Shown: piece after piece, positions 1 through 5,825 of the stretch | How the letters are laid out: every line of letters starts with the position of its first letter | Position numbering within the stretch: position 1 is the first letter of the stretch | Assembly (NCBI GenBank): GCA_009177215.1 | Contig: WFLY01000217.1 | Location: 32,297 to 38,254, forward strand | Length of the DNA stretch: 5,958 nt | Direction: 5' to 3' | Source of the DNA: Bacillota bacterium | Lineage (GTDB): Bacteria; Bacillota; Clostridia; Lachnospirales; Lachnospiraceae | Made by a program: the position numbers and the translations under genes | Notes under the pieces: model-generated | Database searches by the model: none | What the model saw: only the letters and a program-made list of their open reading frames with translations | What the model was told of the DNA's origin: nothing

Positions 1-904
1 GATTCTCAATCCTTACTTTAACCCTAACTTTGTCTTCCGCACTGAGCGGCTTCGTAGTATCAATGTCTTCAAAGATTGACTTGTAAGTATTTAACTGGCT
101 TAACTGGCTGTCACGCTGAGCTTCAAGGCTATCTTTGCGGGCAATCAGATTCTTTTCTTCCGTCCGGATTCTGCCTGCAATAACCTCCTCGGAATTATTA
201 ATAAGCTCGTCATAGTATTTCTGCTCCGCTGCTCCATAAGTGCTAAGCCCTAAGGACTGTAGCATCTTACAGCCGTTCACATCTCCGCCCACCAGCGTAA
301 AGTTCTGTTTTAATCCCGTAGATTTGGAGCTAACGAAAAATCTCTGGTTTTTCTCATCGAAGGAAGCATTAACGCCGGCATCACGCAAAGCTGTGGTAAA
401 GCCGTTGATTGTCATATCCTTGTCAATGGTGATGGACTTTGTCTCACCGTTCACCGTCAGACTGATACTGCCGTAACCCTCTTCCCCATTAAACTCGATT
501 CCGCTGTTTGCCAGCACATCTGTCAGCTTACTGCTTCCCTTGTAATCCTCTCCGGCACTTTTCAGCACACCGCCTGTAACATAAGTAGGCTTTGCCAAAG
601 TGGTAATTTGAAGACTCTGAACACTGTTTACCGCACCCTCACCGGTGATAACCGATACCAAATTGGGATTGGAAACCTTCGTTGTCTTTTTAATAAAGGA
701 AGACTCAAAACGCATATTACTCAGAGCGCCATTATAAAGCTTCAACACCTGTGCATTCAAGCTTTTCCATGCTTCCTGCTTCCATTTATGCTTTGTCTGT
801 GCTCTCTTGGTATCATCCACTTTAGTACGCTTTGCAGCCACTAATTCCTGAATAATACTCTCTGTATCCATACCGGACATCAGTCCTGTCAACCGCATTG
901 CCAT
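1..904 (-). CDS. fliD: Flagellar filament cap protein FliD (HAP2), N-terminal 301 residues; 3' end outside window
   Basis: FliD caps the growing flagellar filament outside the cell and helps exported flagellin fold and insert. The start is ATG at 904, with AGGAGGA at 912-918 ahead of it (7-nt spacing). The reading frame then stays open to the window edge. The N-terminus begins MAMRLTGLMSGMDTESIIQE, the FliD N-domain signature (usually GLxSGLDTxxII). A hook-IN type segment (ISLTVNG, then ITIDKDMTINGF) lies around residues 143-185. A charged, probably coiled-coil stretch lies at about 225-275 (EEKNLIARKDSLEAQRDS), as usual before the FliD C-domain. The gene begins 16 nt after the flaG stop, so the two are almost certainly co-transcribed and may be translationally coupled. 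The C-terminal oligomerisation region is not visible. Family identity is clear from the N-terminus and the neighbours. Confidence 0.95.
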   Translation of the reverse strand, partial: MAMRLTGLMSGMDTESIIQELVAAKRTKVDDTKRAQTKHKWKQEAWKSLNAQVLKLYNGALSNMRFESSFIKKTTKVSNPNLVSVITGEGAVNSVQSLQITTLAKPTYVTGGVLKSAGEDYKGSSKLTDVLANSGIEFNGEEGYGSISLTVNGETKSITIDKDMTINGFTTALRDAGVNASFDEKNQRFFVSSKSTGLKQNFTLVGGDVNGCKMLQSLGLSTYGAAEQKYYDELINNSEEVIAGRIRTEEKNLIARKDSLEAQRDSQLSQLNTYKSIFEDIDTTKPLSAEDKVRVKVRIEN

Positions 905-920
905 AATAGCATCCTCCTAC

Positions 921-1346
921 TTATCTCTTCTCATCCACCATCATACCGGCAAGCTCCCACACCTTAGCAATCATATCCAAGGTTTTCTCGGGGGGAAGCT
1001 CTTTGATAACTTCTTTCGTATTACGATCCACTATCTTGATTGTTACACGATGAGTATCCTCGTGAATACCAAATACAGCTTCAGAATGAGACATGCTTTT
1101 ATTCAGTTTTTCTACTGCCTTGCGAATTTGTTCGTTATTCGCCTGCTCCTGTTCCTGCTCTGACGGATTACCGGCCTCACCCTTATTCTGTGCGTTTTCT
1201 ACCACACCGATAGTCTTGTCATAGCTATCCACTGCCTGTGCAGCCTGAGAGGCAGGAGCTTCTACCTTCTCTGTGGATACCGTTCTTTGCGGCACTGTGT
1301 TCTGTGCCTGTACACTCATAACACCTGTTAATGCTTCTATTGCCAT
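921..1346 (-). CDS. flaG: FlaG family flagellar protein
   Basis: 141 aa. Residues about 70-141 form the FlaG domain: a lead helix (IRKAVEKLNKSM), then the family signature with VFGIHEDTHRVTIKIVDRNT, EVIKELPPEKTLDMIAKV and a terminal MMVDEKR. The first 65 residues are a low-complexity, Q/E/A-rich, probably disordered region, including EQEQEQ at 64-69. FlaG is a small protein found next to fliD; in several bacteria it affects filament length, but its biochemical role is poorly defined. I chose the ATG at 1346 because GGAGGTGA (1352-1359) sits 5 nt upstream. The frame is open further upstream to 1460, but that extension runs through the leader and terminator and is not credible. It is first gene of a flaG-fliD unit with its own predicted promoter and a leader that looks CsrA-regulated. 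Confidence 0.93.
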   Translation of the reverse strand: MAIEALTGVMSVQAQNTVPQRTVSTEKVEAPASQAAQAVDSYDKTIGVVENAQNKGEAGNPSEQEQEQANNEQIRKAVEKLNKSMSHSEAVFGIHEDTHRVTIKIVDRNTKEVIKELPPEKTLDMIAKVWELAGMMVDEKR

Positions 1347-1351
1347 TTCGG

Positions 1352-1365
1352 TCACCTCCATGTGA
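1352..1365 (-). promoter_or_regulatory. Predicted CsrA-binding hairpin containing the flaG Shine-Dalgarno
   Basis: In the transcript sense the sequence is UCAC-AUGGAG-GUGA: a perfect 4-bp stem closing a hexaloop that displays AUGGA, a match to the CsrA ANGGA core. The loop and 3' arm contain GGAGGUGA, the flaG ribosome binding site, which ends 5 nt before the ATG. Known CsrA targets have exactly this layout, with GGA in a short-hairpin loop overlapping the SD. Sequence and pairing are seen directly; CsrA binding is inferred. An in-frame ATG at 1361 inside the loop is unlikely to be a start because it has no SD of its own. Confidence 0.62.
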
Positions 1366-1382
1366 AAATATAAATATGTACT

Positions 1383-1402
1383 TTTTGAAATCCATTCCAA
1401 AA
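1383..1402 (-). promoter_or_regulatory. Predicted upstream CsrA-binding hairpin in the flaG leader
   Basis: In the transcript sense this reads UUUUGGAA-UGGA-UUUCAAAA: an 8-bp stem with one G-U pair closing a UGGA tetraloop. The GGA is exposed and preceded by AU, giving an ANGGA core at 1395-1391. It lies 34 nt upstream (GGA to GGA) of the SD-overlapping hairpin. A CsrA dimer can bridge two such sites on one RNA, and paired upstream/SD sites are the known arrangement in the B. subtilis hag leader. The structure is read from sequence; binding is inferred. Confidence 0.52.
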
Positions 1403-1419
1403 TCAAGCTTCTAAACCTT

Positions 1420-1446
1420 TTATCGGTACATATTAAAAAAAAATTA
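1420..1446 (-). promoter_or_regulatory. Predicted sigma-28 (FliA/SigD) promoter for flaG-fliD
   Basis: The minus strand reads TAATTTTT (1446-1439), an 11-nt spacer, then ACCGATAA (1427-1420). The sigma-28 consensus is TAAAGTTT-N11-GCCGATAA, so the match is 6/8 and 7/8 with exact spacing. Expected transcription start is near 1413, leaving a leader of roughly 67 nt before flaG. Late flagellar genes such as flaG and fliD are typical sigma-28 targets. The -35 box coincides with the foot and T-tract of the csrA terminator. Because the region is AT-rich, the -35 match alone is weak; the -10 element and the spacing carry the call. Confidence 0.7.
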
Positions 1447-1485
1447 AGAGGAAAGTGCAAAAAATTGTGCTTTCCTCTTAATTTT
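1435..1485 (-). terminator. Rho-independent terminator after csrA
   Basis: A perfect 16-bp inverted repeat pairs 1470-1485 with 1440-1455 around a 14-nt loop (1456-1469), followed in the transcript by an uninterrupted run of nine T at 1443-1435, of which the first four also pair in the stem foot. The csrA stop codon (1486-1484) overlaps the base of the stem. It closes the flgK-flgL-fliW-csrA unit and separates it from flaG-fliD. In the opposite direction the trailing T-run is only four bases, so plus-strand termination would be weak. Confidence 0.9.
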
Positions 1486-1702
1486 ATCCCAATAAATTCC
1501 TTAATGCTTCTATTCCGTCTACATTGACAGCCTCTTTATTAGACTCCTGAATCTGTAAATAGACTTCTTTGCGGTAAATCGGCACCTCTCTCGGTGCGGT
1601 AATGCCGATTTTTACCTGATCTCCCTTAACCTCCAGAATTGTCACTTCAACATTGTTATTAATAATAATTGCTTCATTCTTTTTGCGCGATAAAGCCAGC
1701 AT
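1484..1702 (-). CDS. csrA: Carbon storage / translational regulator CsrA
   Basis: 72 aa, a normal CsrA length. The protein begins MLALSRKKNEAIIINNNVEV and contains VKGDQVKIGITAPREVPIYR, the characteristic five-strand CsrA fold. The RNA-contact residues known from E. coli, L4 and R44, are both present at those positions. N55, implicated in B. subtilis in FliW-dependent control, is also conserved. CsrA homodimers bind GGA in RNA hairpin loops and block ribosome access; in flagellated Firmicutes the main target is flagellin mRNA and the antagonist is FliW. I chose ATG 1702 because the protein aligns from MLxLSRK and AGGTGA (1713-1708) lies 5 nt upstream. The frame is open to about 1738, but that extension has no family match. 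The start is 1 nt after the fliW stop, implying coupled translation. Confidence 0.97.
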   Translation of the reverse strand: MLALSRKKNEAIIINNNVEVTILEVKGDQVKIGITAPREVPIYRKEVYLQIQESNKEAVNVDGIEALRNLLG

Positions 1703-1703
1703 T

Positions 1704-2162
1704 TTACTCACCTGCCTTTCTTGCCTGCAGGATTTCAAAAATAGGGAATTTCACAGGATATGAACTTCCGTCCACAATAATCTGACATGCCTTGTGTTCA
1801 TCCACATTAATAATAATAGGACCCTGTAAATTCACACTCATCTGTGTCAAATCGGAAGGAATGCTCGCCGTTACCAGCACCAGAATATTATCTTCATTAA
1901 GACTGCCTGCACTTAACAGCAGTTCATCATCAACCTCCGGGTCATAATCCGGTTTTACTATAAGGGGATCCATCACAGGCATTGCAAAAGCAGGTTCCTC
2001 AATAGATTGCAGAAAACGGATTCCTACGTCCTTTCCCTTTTCTTCATCGTGTAAGAGCGTAAAATGCTTCATATCGGGGAAGCCTATGATTCCATTATCA
2101 AAGGTAATAATCTTTTCATCAGACACTTCGATTTCTCCAAAAATCTTTGTATTAATTTTCAT
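1704..2162 (-). CDS. fliW: Flagellar assembly factor FliW, CsrA antagonist
   Basis: 152 aa, the usual size for FliW. Recognisable conserved segments are FDNGIIGFPDM (21-31), FLQSIEEPAFAMPVMDP (50-66) and the C-terminal SVNLQGPIIIN (109-119) with KACQIIVDGSSYPVK. In B. subtilis FliW binds flagellin when cytoplasmic flagellin is plentiful and CsrA when it is not, so free CsrA represses flagellin translation only when flagellin accumulates. Start ATG 2162 has AGGAG at 2172-2168 with 5-nt spacing. It sits 45 nt after flgL and 1 nt before csrA, the standard fliW-csrA pair; the csrA ribosome binding site is embedded in its last codons. Nothing in the protein looks truncated or unusual. Confidence 0.96.
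   Translation of the reverse strand: MKINTKIFGEIEVSDEKIITFDNGIIGFPDMKHFTLLHDEEKGKDVGIRFLQSIEEPAFAMPVMDPLIVKPDYDPEVDDELLLSAGSLNEDNILVLVTASIPSDLTQMSVNLQGPIIINVDEHKACQIIVDGSSYPVKFPIFEILQARKAGE
1711..1731 (-). promoter_or_regulatory. Possible hairpin sequestering the csrA ribosome binding site
   Basis: Within the last fliW codons, CCTGC (1731-1727) can pair with GCAGG (1715-1711) around an 11-nt loop. The 3' arm includes the AGG of the csrA Shine-Dalgarno AGGTGA. A ribosome translating the end of fliW would melt this 5-bp GC-rich stem, which fits coupling of csrA translation to fliW. The pairing is visible; the regulatory role is inferred, and a stem this short occurs often by chance. Confidence 0.3.
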
Positions 2163-2207
2163 AGCTGCTCCTATCTGCCCTATCCGGTGGGCCCTATTTC
2201 AGGTAGG
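2163..2207 (-). other. flgL-fliW intergenic spacer with fliW ribosome binding site
   Basis: This 45-nt spacer contains the fliW SD (AGGAG, 2172-2168). It also contains a possible GCCC-(ACCGGATA)-GGGC hairpin at 2192-2177 whose loop shows a GGA. No terminator with a T-tract and no promoter is apparent, so fliW most likely reads through from flgL. The GGA loop lacks the preferred ANGGA context, so a CsrA site here is only a weak possibility. Confidence 0.4.
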
Positions 2208-3779
2208 TTAAATAAAGTTAAGCAGAGTTGTCTGCATTACCTTTCCCGCCGCCAAAAGCGCCGCTTCGTAGGTCATTTCCGCACTCTTCAACTGAATAAC
2301 CACTTCTGTAATATCAATATCTTCATTCTCACTTTTCAGTGTTTCAAAGGTAGTTTTCTGATTCTGCATACGGTTCTTGATCAGGGTAAGCTTACTGCTC
2401 CTTGTTCCGCAGTTTGTAATACATAAATTAGAATCATCCAAATAGCCCTGAAAAGTAGTAATTCCTTTTTCAAACAACTTCTGACATTTATCCTTGGCAA
2501 GGGTCAGCGCCTTATTGGCGGCGTCCAGCTGTGCCTGCAGCGTCTTCGCATCCGCTCCTGAAGCTGTCTTTAGCATATTCTCTATATCAGCCTTTACTCC
2601 CTCTAAATCCAGCACCGACTGCATGGAATCCACCAAATCGTCAACCGTTCTGCCAATCCCATGCTGGAAGCATTCATCTGCCGTAGAATTCACACGGATT
2701 GTCTGATTAAATCCGACATCGTATTCAATTTCCTGTCTTTCTGCATCGCCGCTTGTATAACTTTCGTTATAGACAATTCCTTCACTCTCACATTGGAAAT
2801 AATGCTCCGGTCTTAAATCTCCCTTAACCCAATGTTCCTTTTGGTATGTTACCCGAATTTCCGATTCATCGGCAACAGTAGTTACATCATCCTTGGTTGC
2901 CATCAATGCTTCATAACGGTTTTTACCCAACAAAAGTTCTCCCGTCTCCGGCACATAAATCAAAGCATCATCATCCGCCGCCACCTTACTATAGGGATCG
3001 TCATAGGAATGCATTTGCTCTATCTCACCGCTTATGCTCCCATCCGCATTGGTTGTAGGCCATGTCACCCACTCATAACCGCTGCCATCCGCCTTTTTCT
3101 GCTGAAAGCTGATAGAAGGAGCTCCCCCGTCCATACAATCGTCATATGCCAATCTGATACGATATACATCCACTGCCGATATCTTTTCCTCGTTAATATC
3201 CGCTATACCGGAACTCGCATCATTAAAATTACCGGAATTCCAGTCAAGTAGCTTATCCGTATTCACCTTAGTAATAGAATCTATCGCACTGCTGTCTATC
3301 TGCTCTAAAATATCGTAGCTCTTTGTCTCCTCCTTCATAAATCTAAGCGAAGTATCAGTACGATAACCGGTGAACACATACCTTCCCGCATAATCGGCAT
3401 CTCCGGTACTGTAAACCTCATCGCCAAGAGCCTTAAGCTGCTCTAAAATAATCTCCCGGTCCGTAGTCTTCAGATCACCGTTGGAGCCCTTAGTACACTG
3501 TCCAATCATATTTGTAATAATTTGAGACAGATTCTTCAGAGCATCCTCGGTAACGCTCAGCCAGCTCTCCGCATCAGGGATATTTTTGCTGTAATACTGC
3601 GTCACCTCGGTCACGCTGCTTCTGAGGCGCAGCGCCCTGATTGCCACTACAGGGTCGTCTGAAGGGCGGTTCACCTTCTTCTGGGTAGACATCTGGTTGC
3701 TCAATCTATCTTGATATAATTTGTTAGTGTTAATGTTTGCCAGATTATTTTTCTGCATAATCTTGTTTGTAATTCTCAC
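2208..3779 (-). CDS. flgL: Flagellar hook-filament junction protein FlgL (HAP3)
   Basis: 523 aa. FlgL with FlgK joins hook to filament after export by the flagellar type III system; there is no cleavable signal peptide. The N-terminus (MRITNKIMQKNNLANINTNK) and residues 35-45 (KVNRPSDDPVV) match the flagellin/FlgL N-domain. AGRYVFTGYRTDTSLRF (131-147) is the typical FlgL F-x-G-Y-x-T-D-T segment. YDVGFNQTIRVNSTADECF (353-371) resembles the returning core, and the C-terminal helix covers about 440-523. The start is GTG at 3779 with AAAGGTGG at 3795-3788 (8-nt spacing). It begins 17 nt after the flgK stop. Common FlgL proteins are about 300 aa; the extra length falls between about 148 and 350, a region rich in acidic and aromatic residues and probably an enlarged surface-exposed domain. 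A long flagellin-like protein is the alternative, but position and the motif at 131-147 favour FlgL. Confidence 0.93.
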   Translation of the reverse strand: MRITNKIMQKNNLANINTNKLYQDRLSNQMSTQKKVNRPSDDPVVAIRALRLRSSVTEVTQYYSKNIPDAESWLSVTEDALKNLSQIITNMIGQCTKGSNGDLKTTDREIILEQLKALGDEVYSTGDADYAGRYVFTGYRTDTSLRFMKEETKSYDILEQIDSSAIDSITKVNTDKLLDWNSGNFNDASSGIADINEEKISAVDVYRIRLAYDDCMDGGAPSISFQQKKADGSGYEWVTWPTTNADGSISGEIEQMHSYDDPYSKVAADDDALIYVPETGELLLGKNRYEALMATKDDVTTVADESEIRVTYQKEHWVKGDLRPEHYFQCESEGIVYNESYTSGDAERQEIEYDVGFNQTIRVNSTADECFQHGIGRTVDDLVDSMQSVLDLEGVKADIENMLKTASGADAKTLQAQLDAANKALTLAKDKCQKLFEKGITTFQGYLDDSNLCITNCGTRSSKLTLIKNRMQNQKTTFETLKSENEDIDITEVVIQLKSAEMTYEAALLAAGKVMQTTLLNFI

Positions 3780-3793
3780 AGGTTATCCCACCT
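3780..3793 (-). promoter_or_regulatory. Possible hairpin over the flgL ribosome binding site
   Basis: The transcript AGGU-GGGAUA-ACCU forms a perfect 4-bp stem with a hexaloop directly abutting the GTG start of flgL. AGG of the SD lies in the 5' arm and a GGA in the loop. The flgK stop codon (3799-3797) is only four bases upstream of the stem, so a ribosome finishing flgK would cover and open it. This suggests translational coupling of FlgL to FlgK. The stem is short and the GGA is not in the ANGGA register, so the claim is modest. Confidence 0.33.
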
Positions 3794-3796
3794 TTC

Positions 3797-5797
3797 CTAG
3801 ACTCCCGTCTCCAAAATCAATCTGTCATAAATTTCCGTCAATGTCTGTATCATTTTAGAGGCAAGATTATATCCATTTTGATATTTTACCAGATTAACGG
3901 CTTCCTCATCCTCATCCACACCGGAAATAGAAATCCTCTGCATATCAATATTCCCAGCAATATCATGAAAGCTCTGATAAAAAATATTTGCACGCTCGGT
4001 ATTCAGCGCCACATCAGACAAAATACACTGTAAAAATTCGGAAGCAGAGCAGCCTCTAAAGCTCATCTTATCCTTGTTGTTTACCATATCCTTCAAGGCA
4101 TGGAGCAAATCGTCCTGCTCTACGCCGTCTCCCTGCTTGAATTTATTGGCAAGCAGCTCGGGGTCAAGTTCCATTGCCGCAAGTATAGTAAAATTCTTGG
4201 CCGTCAGCCGATAGTAGCTGTCATCAGCCTCATTCACCTTCATGGAAACCGCCTGCTTTGCTTTCTCCAATGCATCAGCCTCTGACAAAGAAGGATCTGC
4301 ATCCATATACTCTGTCTTTAACTCTTCCACCTTCTTGGTGTAAGCCTCATATGTAAAAGAATCAAAACGCGTTTCCTCCGGAAAGCCAAACTGCTTCTCA
4401 TCAGTCGCCATATCACCGGTAAACAGCATCGAACCGGGATTATTGTTGTTATCATATCCGGAGGTTAATATATCGTTAAATTTCTGAGAAAAAGTTCTGA
4501 GCCATTCGTTCATCTGACTCATATAATAAGGAATTCCCTGATAATTCAAGCTTTCTCCGATACTTGCCACCTTGCCCAAACGATCGTTTGTCAATCTGTT
4601 CGGATTCTTATTTTTATCCGATAAGGTAAATGTGTAATTATAAACAGCATTACCATCATCACCGTAGGTTATATTACATTCCCATGAATCATAATAAAAT
4701 TCCTGATTCCCCAGAGAAATAATACCACCTTGATCCGACAGGTTACATTTATTTAAGTCTCTCAGATAATGCTTCTCCACCTGAATGGTAACCGTATCCT
4801 GCGCACCATTATCAGTTGAACCCACCGCCGTTACCTGACCGATAAAATTCTCGCCGTTATTGCCGTCGCGCATTTCTACCAGTCCGCGTAGTGCACCGCC
4901 CATAGCTGCACTATAAAGATTAAAACGTGTGCCATCTTTCCATTGTATCTCGTAAAGACCATCAATATCCGTCTGATTTACCTTTTCATAGGCGGTTCTC
5001 GCCACACACTCAAGCCCTCTATACTCACTGCCGTCTACCAAAAGCTGACCTCCGGCAATCTTAATCAGACAGCGGGTACCTCCGGTCACTCTGTCAGGAT
5101 TATTTGAGTCTGTAATAGGAGTTTCTTTCACCTCCACATCCACAATTTCCGACAACTGATCCAACAAAAGCGTCCTTCTGTCCCGCAGCTCATTAGCCTT
5201 TACGCCGGAAAGCTCGATGGTATTAATCTGTTTGTTCAAGGTGGCAATCTCTCCTGCCAAAGAATTGATTTCGTCCACCTTCAGCTTGATTTCCTGATTG
5301 ACATCCTTCTGTAAGGATTCCATATTCCCGGCAAGCCCGTTAAAATACTCCGTCAAGGCTCCCGCATAGCCCACAAACTGAGATTTTGCAGTCGCACTAC
5401 TTGGATTCTTCAACAGCTCTTCCATACCCGTTATCATAAACTGGTCAAATATAGTTTTAAAACCGGCATTTTTACCATTGTCATCAAAATAGGATTCTAC
5501 CTGCCTCATATAGTATTGCTTCATACTATATTCGCCTACCTTGGCGTTATTATCCCAATATCTTCCGTCATAAAAATCGTCTCTGATACGCTCTATTGCA
5601 AGAACATCAACGCCGGCGCCCGCACAGCCATAGGTCTGGAAAACCCGCAATGCATTAGCTGCCTGCTGTGACACCTGCTGTCTGCTGTACCCTTCTGTCT
5701 GCACATTGGCAATATTATTGGAGGTGGTATTCAGAGCGGCGTTGCTTGCCAGCAAACCCGTATATGCAATATTCAGTCCAAAAAATTGTGATGGCAT
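3797..5797 (-). CDS. flgK: Flagellar hook-associated protein FlgK (HAP1), second tandem copy
   Basis: 666 aa from ATG 5797. FlgK forms the junction ring between hook and FlgL. After MPSQFFGLNIAYTGLLASNA comes NNIANVQTEGYSRQ (about 27-40), the D0 signature of rod/hook/FlgK proteins. A helical, probably coiled-coil part lies at about 154-194. ANELRDRRTLLLDQLSEIVD (201-220) is a highly typical FlgK motif. The C-terminus (ISGVDEDEEAVNLVKYQNGY and the following helix) is the closing D0 helix. AAGGAGG at 5812-5806, 8 nt upstream, fixes the start; an in-frame TTG at 5815 overlaps that SD and is unlikely. The family is usually about 500-650 aa, so this is a long member, with the extra residues in the middle (roughly 224-480). 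The gene lies 28 nt after another flgK-like gene and 17 nt before flgL. It appears intact. Confidence 0.94.
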   Translation of the reverse strand: MPSQFFGLNIAYTGLLASNAALNTTSNNIANVQTEGYSRQQVSQQAANALRVFQTYGCAGAGVDVLAIERIRDDFYDGRYWDNNAKVGEYSMKQYYMRQVESYFDDNGKNAGFKTIFDQFMITGMEELLKNPSSATAKSQFVGYAGALTEYFNGLAGNMESLQKDVNQEIKLKVDEINSLAGEIATLNKQINTIELSGVKANELRDRRTLLLDQLSEIVDVEVKETPITDSNNPDRVTGGTRCLIKIAGGQLLVDGSEYRGLECVARTAYEKVNQTDIDGLYEIQWKDGTRFNLYSAAMGGALRGLVEMRDGNNGENFIGQVTAVGSTDNGAQDTVTIQVEKHYLRDLNKCNLSDQGGIISLGNQEFYYDSWECNITYGDDGNAVYNYTFTLSDKNKNPNRLTNDRLGKVASIGESLNYQGIPYYMSQMNEWLRTFSQKFNDILTSGYDNNNNPGSMLFTGDMATDEKQFGFPEETRFDSFTYEAYTKKVEELKTEYMDADPSLSEADALEKAKQAVSMKVNEADDSYYRLTAKNFTILAAMELDPELLANKFKQGDGVEQDDLLHALKDMVNNKDKMSFRGCSASEFLQCILSDVALNTERANIFYQSFHDIAGNIDMQRISISGVDEDEEAVNLVKYQNGYNLASKMIQTLTEIYDRLILETGV

Positions 5798-5805
5798 TCT
5801 ATTTT

Positions 5806-5812
5806 CCTCCTT
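5806..5812 (-). promoter_or_regulatory. Ribosome binding site deciding the flgK copy 2 start
   Basis: AAGGAGG, a perfect Shine-Dalgarno, lies 8 nt before ATG 5797. It settles the start in favour of MPSQFFG over the in-frame TTG at 5815. It lies inside the 28-nt spacer between the two flgK genes; that spacer shows no terminator or promoter. Confidence 0.85.
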
Positions 5813-5825
5813 CAAAGCTCCTGTA

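Noticed and set aside
1347..1460. N-terminal extension of FlaG to position 1460
   Set aside because: The extension would cross the terminator and the predicted promoter, has no family similarity, and the strong SD with 5-nt spacing supports ATG 1346.
2071..2097. Sigma-28-like sequence inside fliW (TAATGGAA-N11-CCCGATAT, minus strand)
   Set aside because: The -10 is 7/8 and the spacing fits, but the -35 is only 4/8, and the -10 is imposed by the conserved FliW codons for GFPDM. A coding coincidence is the simpler explanation.
2161..2174. ATAG-GAGCAG-CTAT hairpin overlapping the fliW start codon
   Set aside because: The stem is four mostly A-T pairs and unlikely to be stable enough to regulate translation.
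2177..2192. GCCC/GGGC hairpin with GGA loop ahead of fliW as a third CsrA site
   Set aside because: The loop ACCGGAUA lacks the ANGGA core and the hairpin does not cover the SD; a 4-bp stem is easily due to chance. Kept only as a remark on the spacer.
3176..3183. Plus-strand GCCGATAT, a perfect sigma-28 -10 box antisense to flgL
   Set aside because: No TAAA-type -35 occurs at the right distance upstream on the plus strand and no plus-strand gene follows it.
240..4285. Several plus-strand open frames of 61-139 codons (for example 2832-3251 and 2064-2426)
   Set aside because: They are antisense to well-recognised flagellar genes, lack clear ribosome binding sites and resemble no family; they are shadows of the coding strand.
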